Origin: 66-474 sp035547895
GTDB taxonomy: Bacteria > Pseudomonadota > Gammaproteobacteria > Xanthomonadales > Rhodanobacteraceae
Assembly (NCBI GenBank): GCA_035547895.1
Contig: DASZTT010000111.1
Location: 1-21,347, forward strand
Reading direction: 5' to 3'
DNA length: 21,347 nt
A program made the position numbers and the translations under genes. Below, piece after piece: positions 7,466-14,747 of this stretch (its first letter is position 1; each line of letters begins with the position of its first letter). Under the pieces are notes generated by a model, which saw only the letters and a list, made by a program, of their open reading frames with translations, did no database searches and was not told where the DNA came from.

Positions 7466-7536
7466 TTGACTTCGCGGGAACGCGCCCGCGCGCGATGGTC
7501 GCACGCTGGCAGGCTCCTGCAGCCAAGGGAAGAACG

Positions 7537-8316
7537 ATGGCCGAATTCACATTGCCGCAGATGTCGAAGGTGCAGAAGGGCCGGCATTTCGCCGCGAAGC
7601 CCGGCGCCAAGAAGGTGCGCAGTTTCAAGGTGTATCGCTGGGATCCCGACGTCGGCGGCAACCCGCGCGTGGACACCTATGAAGTGGACGTCACCGGCAT
7701 GGCGATGGTCCTGGACGTCCTGCTGAAGATCAAGAACGAACTCGACCCCACGCTGACCCTGCGCCGTTCCTGCCGCGAGGGCGTATGCGGCTCGTGCGCG
7801 ATGAACATCGACGGCGAGAACACGCTGGCCTGCACCAAGGGCCTGGACGAGCTGCCCGACGGACCGGTCAACATCTATCCGCTGCCGCACATGCCGGTGG
7901 TCAAGGACCTGGTGCCCGACATGACGCATTTCTATGCGCAGTACGCGTCGGTCGAACCATGGCTGCAGACCGCCAGCGCGGCGGGTTCGCGCGAGCGTCT
8001 GCAGTCGCCGGATGACCGCAAGAAGCTGGATGGCCTGTACGAATGCATCCTGTGCGCGTGCTGTTCCACCTCGTGTCCCAGTTACTGGTGGAACCCCGAG
8101 CGTTTCCTTGGCCCGGCGGCGCTGCTGCAGGCGTATCGCTGGATCATCGATTCGCGCGACGAAGCCACCGGCGAGCGCCTCGACCATCTGGACGATCCGT
8201 TCAAGCTGTACCGCTGCCACACCATCATGAACTGCACCAACACGTGCCCGAAAGGCTTGAACCCGGCCAAGGCGATTGCCGGGATCAAGCTCATGCTCGT
8301 CAACCGCACGGTCTGA
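7537..8316 (+). CDS. sdhB: Succinate dehydrogenase iron-sulfur subunit SdhB
   Basis: A 259-residue electron-transfer subunit that passes electrons from FAD to quinone through three clusters. [2Fe-2S] ligands are C79, C84, C87 and C99 (CREGVCGSCAMN ... LAC). The C-terminal ferredoxin domain has C170, C173, C176 and C180 (CILCACCSTSC) and C227, C233 and C237 (CHTIMNCTNTCPKG), as needed for the [4Fe-4S] and [3Fe-4S] clusters. W184/W185 (SYWWN) lie near the quinone site. I chose the ATG at 7537, preceded by AAGGGAAGAACG; an earlier in-frame ATG at 7462 overlaps the sdhA end and adds 25 residues unlike the family. The 71-base gap after sdhA holds a GC-only hairpin. Confidence 0.96.
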   Translation: MAEFTLPQMSKVQKGRHFAAKPGAKKVRSFKVYRWDPDVGGNPRVDTYEVDVTGMAMVLDVLLKIKNELDPTLTLRRSCREGVCGSCAMNIDGENTLACTKGLDELPDGPVNIYPLPHMPVVKDLVPDMTHFYAQYASVEPWLQTASAAGSRERLQSPDDRKKLDGLYECILCACCSTSCPSYWWNPERFLGPAALLQAYRWIIDSRDEATGERLDHLDDPFKLYRCHTIMNCTNTCPKGLNPAKAIAGIKLMLVNRTV

Positions 8317-8342
8317 CGGCGGATTCCGCAGGGCGCAGAAGG

Positions 8343-8603
8343 ATGCCTTCGGCCGATGCGCGATTGAAGCGCCTCCGGTGGCGTTGCCGGCGCGGAACGC
8401 GCGAACTCGACGCGCTGCTGGGCGGATGGGTGGAAGCGCACGCCGCGTCGATGGACGACGCGCAATTGACGGTGTTCGATGCGTTGCTCGATCGCCAGGA
8501 TCCGGAACTCTGGGATTGGCTGACGGGACACGCCGAACCGCCACGCGCGGAGTGGCGCGCGATCGTCGACGAAATCCGCCGGCGCGCCGGACTTGCACCG
8601 TGA
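8343..8603 (+). CDS. sdhE: FAD assembly factor SdhE (SDHAF2/Sdh5 family)
   Basis: An 86-residue soluble protein that promotes covalent FAD attachment to SdhA (formerly YgfY/CptB). The family signature RRGTRELD is at residues 16-23, with the functionally critical RGxxE at 17-21. The five-helix fold pattern is kept, including LLGGWVEAH, FDALLDRQDPELWDWLTG and the terminal VDEIRRR helix. The gene starts 26 bases after sdhB and ends in GTGA, which is also the start of ygfX. The sequence GCAGAAGG abuts the ATG, too close for normal spacing, so translation may depend on coupling to sdhB or on a weak upstream site. Direct linkage to sdhCDAB differs from E. coli, where sdhE is elsewhere. Confidence 0.93.
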   Translation: MPSADARLKRLRWRCRRGTRELDALLGGWVEAHAASMDDAQLTVFDALLDRQDPELWDWLTGHAEPPRAEWRAIVDEIRRRAGLAP

Positions 8604-9064
8604 AGCAGGCCCCGGCCATCGGCTTCACCTGCCGCGTGTCGTGGCTGCTGGTGATCGCGACGCTCGTGGTCGGCTTGCTCGCCTTGGTGGCGATACAACT
8701 GATGCGCGGCCCGCCCTGGTTGCACCACGTCCTGCACCTCGGGACCGTGGCCTACATCGCCGCCGTCATCGCCGGCATGTTGCGGCCGCAGGTCCGGGCG
8801 CTGGTGTGGCGCGCGGACGGAAGCGCCGAAATCACGCTGCGCGACAACCTTGTCGATTCCGGACGAACCGTCCAGGGTGTCGTCGGCAGCGCGCGCGTGC
8901 TCGGGCCACTGATCGTGCTGACGCTGCGCTGGCCGCCGCGTGGACGCGCGCACCTTTGGCTGTTGCCCGACAACCTCGATGCGGATGCCCGGCGCAGGTT
9001 GCGCATGCGGTTGGGTACCGGATCCGCCGGCACGGCCGCGTCAGGGAACGCCGACAGCCGCTGA
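8600..9064 (+). CDS. ygfX: YgfX (CptA-like) membrane protein
   Basis: A 154-residue protein starting at GTG 8600 and overlapping the sdhE stop. Two predicted membrane helices (about 12-35 and 45-65) are followed by a cytoplasmic domain with alternating hydrophobic strands. The end of that domain, RAHLWLLPDNLDADARRRLRMRL, closely follows the E. coli YgfX pattern HLWL-x2-D-x2-D ... R-x-LR-x2-L. E. coli YgfX (CptA) was first described as the toxin of a pair with YgfY; since YgfY is the FAD assembly factor SdhE, a toxin-antitoxin reading is doubtful. Position inside the complex II operon favours a role in membrane or respiratory assembly, which remains an inference. The last 14 residues are a disordered tail. 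Confidence 0.8.
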   Translation: MKQAPAIGFTCRVSWLLVIATLVVGLLALVAIQLMRGPPWLHHVLHLGTVAYIAAVIAGMLRPQVRALVWRADGSAEITLRDNLVDSGRTVQGVVGSARVLGPLIVLTLRWPPRGRAHLWLLPDNLDADARRRLRMRLGTGSAGTAASGNADSR

Positions 9065-9184
9065 TGGTCTGAACCGCTTGCCGCGTTGCTGCTTTTCCGT
9101 CACGCTGCGCGGCGGCATGGACTTGCGATGGCCGGCGCGGTTGCCGATCCCGAGTCCCCGATCTCACGTCCCGGCATTCATCGC

Positions 9185-10429
9185 ATGTTCCGTCCCCTCG
9201 AACTCTACATCGGCACCCGCTACATCCGCGCCAAGCGGCGCAACCACTTCATTTCCTTCATCAGCATCGTTTCGATGCTGGGATTGGTGATCGGCCTCAC
9301 CGCGTTGATCACGGTGATTTCGGTGATGAACGGATTCGACGGCGAATTGCGCTCGCGCACCCTGGCGATGGTGTCGCAGGCGACGATCAGCGGTGTCGGT
9401 GGCAGCATGTCCAACTGGCAGCAGGCGCTCGCGATCGCGGAGCAGAATCCGCACGTGCGCGGCGCGGCGCCGTACGTGGAGCAGGGCGGCTGGCTCGTCG
9501 GCAACGCGGCGAACGCCGGCGCGCTGATTCGCGGCATCCTGCCCGACCAGGAACCCAAAGTCGCCGACATCGGGTCCAAGATGATTGCCGGCAAGCTGTC
9601 GGCGCTCACGCCTGGATCATGGAATGTCGTGCTCGGCCGCGACCTCGCGCTGCAGCTCGGCGTCAATGTCGGCGACAAGGTCGTCGTGTACGCGCCTGGC
9701 GGCAGCGTGTCGCCGATCGGCGTGCTGCCGCGGTTTCGCCGTTTCAACGTCGCAGGCATCTTCGAGGCAGGGCTGCAGCAGTACGACTCCGGGCTCGCCA
9801 TCGTCAACCTGCACGATGCCGAAAAGCTCTACCAGATGAGCGGCCCCAGCGGCGTGCGCCTGAAGCTGGACGACGTGTTCGCAGCCAACAAGGTGGCGAC
9901 CACGCTGGCCAACAAACTGGGCGATGCCTACCGCGTGCAGGGCTGGATGCAGCAGTACGCCAACATCTTCACCGCGCTCGCGATGGAAAAGATCGTGATG
10001 TTCATCATCCTGTCGCTGATCGTCGCGGTGGCCGCGTTCAACCTGGTTTCGTCGCTGGTGATGCTGGTCACCGACAAGCAATCCGACATTGCGATCCTGC
10101 GCACGCTGGGCGCGACCCCGCGCAGCATCATGGGCGTGTTCATGATCCAGGGCATGCTGATCGGGCTGATGGGCATCGTCATCGGCGGCGTCTGCGGGGT
10201 GCTGCTCGCGACCTACTTGCCGGCGATCGCGAATGGCATCCAGAACCTCACCGGCTACCAGTTCCTGCCCGAGTCGGTCTATTACATCAACAGTGTCCCC
10301 AGCCAGTTGCGTTGGAGCGACGTCGGCTGGATCACCGGCATGGCCTTCCTGTTCTCGCTGCTGGCGACCATCTACCCCGCGTGGCGCGCGTCGCGCACGC
10401 AGCCGGCGGAGGCGTTGCGCTATGAATGA
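9185..10429 (+). CDS. lolC: Lipoprotein-releasing ABC transporter permease LolC/LolE (possibly LolF type)
   Basis: A 414-residue inner-membrane permease that extracts lipidated proteins from the inner membrane and hands them to LolA. The N-terminus MFRPLELYIGTRYIRAKRRN is characteristic, then helix 1 (about 26-48), a periplasmic domain (about 50-275), and three C-terminal helices with the FtsX-type fold (LVMLVTDKQSDIAILRTLGATP is the typical coupling segment). I chose the ATG at 9185; an in-frame ATG at 9128 would add 19 non-conserved residues. lolD follows with overlapping stop and start, and no second permease gene is seen, so this protein may form a homodimer as in LolFD systems. The two glycine-zipper lipoproteins in this window are likely clients. 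Confidence 0.92.
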   Translation: MFRPLELYIGTRYIRAKRRNHFISFISIVSMLGLVIGLTALITVISVMNGFDGELRSRTLAMVSQATISGVGGSMSNWQQALAIAEQNPHVRGAAPYVEQGGWLVGNAANAGALIRGILPDQEPKVADIGSKMIAGKLSALTPGSWNVVLGRDLALQLGVNVGDKVVVYAPGGSVSPIGVLPRFRRFNVAGIFEAGLQQYDSGLAIVNLHDAEKLYQMSGPSGVRLKLDDVFAANKVATTLANKLGDAYRVQGWMQQYANIFTALAMEKIVMFIILSLIVAVAAFNLVSSLVMLVTDKQSDIAILRTLGATPRSIMGVFMIQGMLIGLMGIVIGGVCGVLLATYLPAIANGIQNLTGYQFLPESVYYINSVPSQLRWSDVGWITGMAFLFSLLATIYPAWRASRTQPAEALRYE

Positions 10430-11132
10430 TCCGGCCGCGAACAACGGCGCGGTGCTGCGCGTCAGCCACGTCGCCAAGACCTACAAGGAAGGCAAGCTGC
10501 GCACGCCGGTGCTGCACGACGCGAGCTTCGACGTGGCGCGCGGCGAGACGCTGGCGATCGTGGGCGCGTCCGGTTCCGGGAAAAGCACGCTGCTGCACAT
10601 CGTCGGCGGCCTGGATACGCCGAGCAAAGGCTCGGTGGAGTTGCAGGGCCAGGAGCTGTCCAAGCTGCCCGACGCCGAACGCGGACGCGTGCGCAACCGG
10701 TTGCTGGGCTTCGTCTACCAGTTCCATCACCTGCTGCCGGAATTCACCGCGCTGGAAAACGTCGCGATGCCGCTGCTGATCCGCGGCACGGCGATTCCCG
10801 AAGCGCGCGCGCAGTCGCAGGCGCTGCTCGAACGCGTGGGACTGGGCCATCGCCTCGAACACAAGCCCGGCGAACTTTCCGGCGGCGAACGCCAGCGCTG
10901 CGCAATGGCGCGCGCGCTGGTGACGCGTCCCGCCTGCGTGCTGGCCGACGAGCCGACCGGCAACCTCGACGAGCAGAATGCTTCGGCGCTCTACGAGTTG
11001 ATGCTGGAACTCAACCGCGAAATCGGCACCGCCATCGTGCTGGTGACGCACGACCGCAACCTCGCACGCCGCATGGACCGGGTGCTGGAATTGACCGGCG
11101 GCGCATTGCAACCGATGCCGCGCGACGGCTGA
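10422..11132 (+). CDS. lolD: Lipoprotein-releasing ABC transporter ATP-binding protein LolD
   Basis: A 236-residue ATPase that powers lipoprotein extraction with the LolC-type permease. Walker A GASGSGKST is at 48-56, the Q-loop region YQFHHLLPEFTALENVAMP is the LolD hallmark, the signature is LSGGERQRCAMARAL, Walker B is VLADEPTGNLDE, and the switch histidine is in LVTHD. The ATG at 10422 lies inside the last codons of lolC (TATGAATGA), an overlap of eight bases, implying translational coupling. comEC starts six bases downstream. Length is standard for the family. Confidence 0.95.
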   Translation: MNDPAANNGAVLRVSHVAKTYKEGKLRTPVLHDASFDVARGETLAIVGASGSGKSTLLHIVGGLDTPSKGSVELQGQELSKLPDAERGRVRNRLLGFVYQFHHLLPEFTALENVAMPLLIRGTAIPEARAQSQALLERVGLGHRLEHKPGELSGGERQRCAMARALVTRPACVLADEPTGNLDEQNASALYELMLELNREIGTAIVLVTHDRNLARRMDRVLELTGGALQPMPRDG

Positions 11133-11137
11133 TCCGC

Positions 11138-13567
11138 ATGCCCGCGCGCACGGAACGCCGCGCAATCCATCACGGGCCGGGGCTGCCGGGCATCGCGCTG
11201 GCGGTTCTCGCCGGCGCGGTGCTGGTGCAGGGTTTGCCGGTGCTTCCGCCGCGCTGGCTGGACTGGTTGTTGCTCATCGTCATCCCGGCGCAGGCCGGGA
11301 TCCATTGTTTACTTGCCCGCCACCGGATGGATTCCGGCCCGCGCCGGAATGACGGCACAAAAAAGTCACCGGCTTTCGTTGCATGGACGCTGCTTGCGCT
11401 GATGTCGGCAGCATTCGGCTGGACGGCTTTGCGGGCGGATCTTGCGATGCAGGCGCGCCTGCCGCACGCATTGGAAAAGCAGGACATCCTGGTGACCGGC
11501 ACGGTAGCGGATTTGCCGCAGGCGCAGGACGGTTCGACGCGCTTCGACTTCGATATCGCAAGCGCCGAATTCGAAGGGCGCGTGGTCCCGCTGCGCGGCC
11601 ACGTGCGTTTGTCATGGTACGCGTCGCGCCAGCACGCAGCACCCGTGATGCTGCCGTGTTCGACCTGGCGCCTGCGCGTGCGAATGAAGCGTCCGCACGG
11701 GCTGCTGAATCCCGGTGGCATGGATTTCGAGCGCTCGGCATTGCAGAAGGGCATCGTCGCGACGGGTTATGTGCGTGCGGATCCAGCCAACGCGTTGTTG
11801 GCAAAGGGCGCTTGCGTGGACGGCCTGCGCGCGCACATCGCCGCCATGATTGGCGGCGCGTTGCCCGACGACGTGCACGCCGCGCGCCTGTTGCGTGCGC
11901 TCAGCGTCGGTGACGAACGCGCGCTCGACGAGCGCGACTGGCAGGTGGTGCGCGCCACCGGCATCAGCCACCTGATCGCGATCTCGGGTTTCCACGTCGG
12001 TCTTGCCGCGGTGTTGGGTGCGTGGCTGGTGCGGCTGGCATGGTGGTTGTTTCCGTCGCTCGGGCTGCGCCTGGCGAGGCCGCTGGCGGAAGCTGCGGTC
12101 GCGTTTCCCGCGGCGCTCGCCTACGGCGCGCTCGCGGGTTTCGGATTGCCTACCACGCGTACGCTGCTGATGATCGCGGTGGTTGCCGGCTGGCGGCTGC
12201 TGCGGCGCGGCGGTGGCTTCGGCGAAGGTTTCGGTCTCGCGCTCATCGTCATCCTGGTCGTGGATCCATTGTCGGTGTTGTCCGCGGGGTTCTGGTTGTC
12301 GTTCGCGGGCGTGGCGCTGCTCGCGTGGACGCTGGCACGGGACCGCGGCTGGCGTGGTCATTTGAAGGAAATCGGATTCGCGCCGCTGCTGATGACGCTG
12401 GCGCTGCTGCCACTGACGGTGTGGTTTTTCGGGCAGGCCTCGCTGGTCGCGCCGCTCGCGAATCTGGTGGCGGTGCCGTTCGTGAGCTTCGTGATCGTGC
12501 CGATCGATCTCGTCGCGTGCGCGCTGCTGTTCGCGTGGCCGTTTGCGGGACGGATTCTGTTGCACGCCTGCGCGCATCTGGTCGATGCGTTGTGGTGGGT
12601 GTTGCAGCATCTCGCGGCCTGGCCGGCCGCGATGCAATACCTGCCGCAGGCATCCTTCCTCGCCTTCGTGCTGGCCTGCGTGGGCGTGGTGTGGCTGCTC
12701 GCGCCGCGTGGAGTGCCGGCGCGAGCGCTGGGTGCGTTGGCATTGCTGCCGCTGTGCTGGCCGCGGACCCCGTTGCCGGTGGATGGCGCATTTCGCGCGA
12801 CCGTCATCGATGTCGGCCAGGGCTTGTCGGTGCTGGTGCGCACGCGTTCACACGCACTGCTGGTCGATACGGGCGCGCGTTATCCTTCCGGGTTCGACCT
12901 CGGCGAGGCGGCGGTGGTGCCGACCCTGCACGCACTCGACGTAACACGTCTGGATGGGCTGATCATCAGCCATGGCGACAACGATCACTCGGGTGGCGCG
13001 GTGTCGGTGCTGTCGGCGTTTCCGGGCACGCCGGCCTGGGGCGGCGAACCGGCGCGCGGGCCGGTGCCGATGCGGCAGTGCGGGGCGGGCCAGCACTGGC
13101 GCTGGGACGGCGTCGATTTCCGCATGCTCCGGCCGCCGGTGCCGGTGACCGCGCGAGGCAACGATGCCGGCTGCGTGTTGCTGGTCGGTGGCGCCGGAGG
13201 ACGCCTGCTGCTGCCCGCGGATACATCGTCGCAGGTCGAGCCGGACATCGCGCGCGCGGTGCCGCCGGGACCGCCCTTGGTATTGGTGGCGCCACACCAT
13301 GGCAGCAAGACATCGTCGAGCCTCGAATACCTGGAAGCGCTGCATCCGAAACTGGCGATCGCCTCGACCGGTTACTTGAACGGTTACCACCATCCGGCAC
13401 CCGAAGTGGTCGAGCGTTACGCCAGCCTCGATATTCCACTGCTGAACACGCCGGACACCGGCGCGGTGCGCATCGTGTTTCCCGTCGGCGCGCCGCCGCG
13501 CGTGGTTTCCGAGGAACGAATCCGCCAGGCCCGATACTGGCGGGAACACGGCACAGCATCACGCTGA
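11138..13567 (+). CDS. comEC: DNA internalization competence protein ComEC/Rec2
   Basis: An 809-residue inner-membrane channel for uptake of single-stranded DNA during natural transformation. There is an N-terminal DUF4131-type region with two helices and a soluble domain (about 1-230), the Competence domain from about 240 (RALSVGDERALDERDWQ, then GISHLIAISGFHVGL), about ten membrane helices, and a C-terminal metallo-beta-lactamase-like domain from about 545 (FRATVIDVGQGLSVLVRT, ISHGDNDHSGG, APHHGSKTSSS). The HGDNDH motif is complete, so the nuclease-like domain could be active. Residues 48-72 are encoded by a REP-like insertion that keeps the frame. The ATG at 11138 is six bases after lolD; no good ribosome binding site is seen. 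Presence of comEC implies possible competence but does not prove it. Confidence 0.92.
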   Translation: MPARTERRAIHHGPGLPGIALAVLAGAVLVQGLPVLPPRWLDWLLLIVIPAQAGIHCLLARHRMDSGPRRNDGTKKSPAFVAWTLLALMSAAFGWTALRADLAMQARLPHALEKQDILVTGTVADLPQAQDGSTRFDFDIASAEFEGRVVPLRGHVRLSWYASRQHAAPVMLPCSTWRLRVRMKRPHGLLNPGGMDFERSALQKGIVATGYVRADPANALLAKGACVDGLRAHIAAMIGGALPDDVHAARLLRALSVGDERALDERDWQVVRATGISHLIAISGFHVGLAAVLGAWLVRLAWWLFPSLGLRLARPLAEAAVAFPAALAYGALAGFGLPTTRTLLMIAVVAGWRLLRRGGGFGEGFGLALIVILVVDPLSVLSAGFWLSFAGVALLAWTLARDRGWRGHLKEIGFAPLLMTLALLPLTVWFFGQASLVAPLANLVAVPFVSFVIVPIDLVACALLFAWPFAGRILLHACAHLVDALWWVLQHLAAWPAAMQYLPQASFLAFVLACVGVVWLLAPRGVPARALGALALLPLCWPRTPLPVDGAFRATVIDVGQGLSVLVRTRSHALLVDTGARYPSGFDLGEAAVVPTLHALDVTRLDGLIISHGDNDHSGGAVSVLSAFPGTPAWGGEPARGPVPMRQCGAGQHWRWDGVDFRMLRPPVPVTARGNDAGCVLLVGGAGGRLLLPADTSSQVEPDIARAVPPGPPLVLVAPHHGSKTSSSLEYLEALHPKLAIASTGYLNGYHHPAPEVVERYASLDIPLLNTPDTGAVRIVFPVGAPPRVVSEERIRQARYWREHGTASR
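11279..11353 (+). repeat. REP-like palindrome pair inserted in frame in comEC
   Basis: The element is bounded by GTCAT (11279-11283) and ATGAC (11349-11353). It contains two perfect hairpins: ATCCCGGC/GCCGGGAT (11282-11289 with 11294-11301, loop GCAG) and ATTCCGGC/GCCGGAAT (11331-11338 with 11343-11350, loop CCGC). Its 75 bases are exactly 25 comEC codons and begin with the residues VIPAQAGIH, a peptide signature well known from translated repeats of this type. Confidence 0.85.
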
Positions 13568-13585
13568 AGCGCGCGGCCGCACTGC

Positions 13586-13591
13586 TATCAT
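13586..13591 (+). promoter_or_regulatory. Extended -10 promoter candidate for exbB-exbD-msbA-lpxK
   Basis: TATCAT (five of six to consensus) is preceded by TGC, giving an extended -10 element (13583-13591). No good -35 is seen at 17-18 bases upstream, as is usual for this class. It lies in the 57-base gap after comEC, about 30 bases before the exbB start, so the exbB-lpxK genes could be transcribed separately from lolCD-comEC. Confidence 0.45.
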
Positions 13592-13614
13592 CCTGCGCAA
13601 ATCCACGGGTTGGC

Positions 13615-13618
13615 GGAG
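13615..13618 (+). promoter_or_regulatory. Ribosome binding site that sets the exbB start
   Basis: GGAG lies six bases before GTG 13625. This spacing favours the GTG over the in-frame TTG at 13610, which has no such site before it. Confidence 0.6.
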
Positions 13619-13624
13619 CTTCAC

Positions 13625-14308
13625 GTGTTCGAAATCCTGAAGGCGGGCGGCTGGGGCATGCTGCCCATCCTGGCCTGTTCGGCGGTCGGCCTTGCGATCG
13701 TGCTGGAGCGCTTCTGGACCCTGCGCCGCAGCGCCGTCCTTCCGCTTGGCCTTGGCGAACAGGTGCGCGGCTGGGCGCACTCGCAGCAGTTGAACCCGTC
13801 GCACATCCAGGCGCTGCGCGAGAACTCGCCGCTGGGCGAGGTGCTGGCGGCGGCGCTCGACGTGCGCAACCGTCCGCGTGCGGAGATCAAGGAACGCATC
13901 GAGGATACCGGCCGCCATGTCGTGCATGGGCTGGAGCGTTACCTCAACACGCTCGGCACCATCGCGTTGATCGGTCCGCTGCTCGGGTTGCTCGGAACCG
14001 TGTTCGGCTTGATCCGGATGTTCCTGGCGGTGATGGTGTCCGGCGTCGGCGACCCGATGAAGATGGCGGGCGGGATCGGCGAGGCGCTGGTGTGCACGGC
14101 GTCGGGCCTGGTGGTCGCGATTCCCGCGTACATTCTGCATCGCTATTTCCGTTCGCGCGTGCGCGGCTACGTGGTGCAGATGGAAAAGCAGGCGACCGCG
14201 TTGCTGGACGAGCTTTCGCTCACCCGCCAGCCGCCCGTCGAGACGCGCCCCGCGCCCGCCGGGACGGCCGCGGCCGGCGCGCCGCGCGTCGCGCGCGCCA
14301 CGAGCTGA
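13625..14308 (+). CDS. exbB: ExbB/TolQ-family proton channel protein
   Basis: A 227-residue inner-membrane protein of the MotA/TolQ/ExbB family, which with ExbD turns proton motive force into mechanical work. There are three predicted helices: about 10-28 (GMLPILACSAVGLAIVLE), 112-137 (GTIALIGPLLGLLGTVFGLI, the typical proton-channel helix) and 155-175 (GEALVCTASGLVVAIPAYIL). The C-terminal tail of about 30 residues is Pro/Ala-rich. Start is GTG 13625, supported by GGAG. exbD follows after 10 bases, then msbA and lpxK. No tonB is in the window, so the pair may not be the TonB energiser; this arrangement upstream of msbA occurs in other gammaproteobacteria. Confidence 0.9.
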   Translation: MFEILKAGGWGMLPILACSAVGLAIVLERFWTLRRSAVLPLGLGEQVRGWAHSQQLNPSHIQALRENSPLGEVLAAALDVRNRPRAEIKERIEDTGRHVVHGLERYLNTLGTIALIGPLLGLLGTVFGLIRMFLAVMVSGVGDPMKMAGGIGEALVCTASGLVVAIPAYILHRYFRSRVRGYVVQMEKQATALLDELSLTRQPPVETRPAPAGTAAAGAPRVARATS

Positions 14309-14318
14309 CGGACGCCCG

Positions 14319-14747
14319 ATGCGCATCGGCAACGACAACGCCGACGAATTCGAAATCAACGTGGTCAGCCTGATCGACGTGCTGCTGACCCTGTTGATGT
14401 TCTTCGTGCTGACCACCACCTTTGTGCAGCAGGGGCACCTGAAGGTGTCGCTGCCGCAGGCCAGCGACAAACCCGCGGCGCCCGCCGCGGACACGCTGGT
14501 GATCGTGATCGACAAGCAGGGGCACTTTTTCGTGGCCAACAACCGGGTACTGGGTGACGACGAATCGACGCTGTCGCGCGCCATCCAGGCGGCGGCCGGC
14601 AGCAACCACGAACGTCCGGTGCTGTTGCGCGCCGACGCGATGACGCCGCACCAGGCCGTGGTCACCGCGATGGACGCGGTGGGCAGGCTCGGCTTCACGC
14701 ATCTGTCGATCGCGACGACGCCTGCTTCGGGTGCGCCGGCATCATGA
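14319..14747 (+). CDS. exbD: ExbD/TolR-family protein
   Basis: A 142-residue partner of ExbB with one N-terminal membrane helix (about 13-33) and a periplasmic domain. D20 in INVVSLIDVLLTLLMFF is the conserved membrane aspartate equivalent to E. coli ExbD D25, which carries the proton. The periplasmic part has the usual alternation (TLVIVIDKQGHFFV, RPVLLRADAMTPHQAVV, LGFTHLSIAT). The stop overlaps the msbA start as ATGA, so translation of the motor protein and the lipid flippase is probably coupled. Whether it works with TonB, TolA or another partner is not visible here. Confidence 0.9.
   Translation: MRIGNDNADEFEINVVSLIDVLLTLLMFFVLTTTFVQQGHLKVSLPQASDKPAAPAADTLVIVIDKQGHFFVANNRVLGDDESTLSRAIQAAAGSNHERPVLLRADAMTPHQAVVTAMDAVGRLGFTHLSIATTPASGAPAS

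Noticed and set aside
8343..9064. sdhE-ygfX as a CptAB toxin-antitoxin module
   Set aside because: The first gene has the RGxxE motif of the FAD assembly factor and sits behind sdhB; the toxin-antitoxin reading of this pair is not supported by context.
9128..9184. An earlier start for the Lol permease at ATG 9128
   Set aside because: The added 19 residues are not like the family, whose proteins begin at the MFRPLELYIG segment encoded from 9185.
12022..14373. A 783-codon plus-strand frame over comEC and exbB
   Set aside because: It runs out of frame with two clear genes and has Gly/Arg/Ala-rich sequence without motifs.
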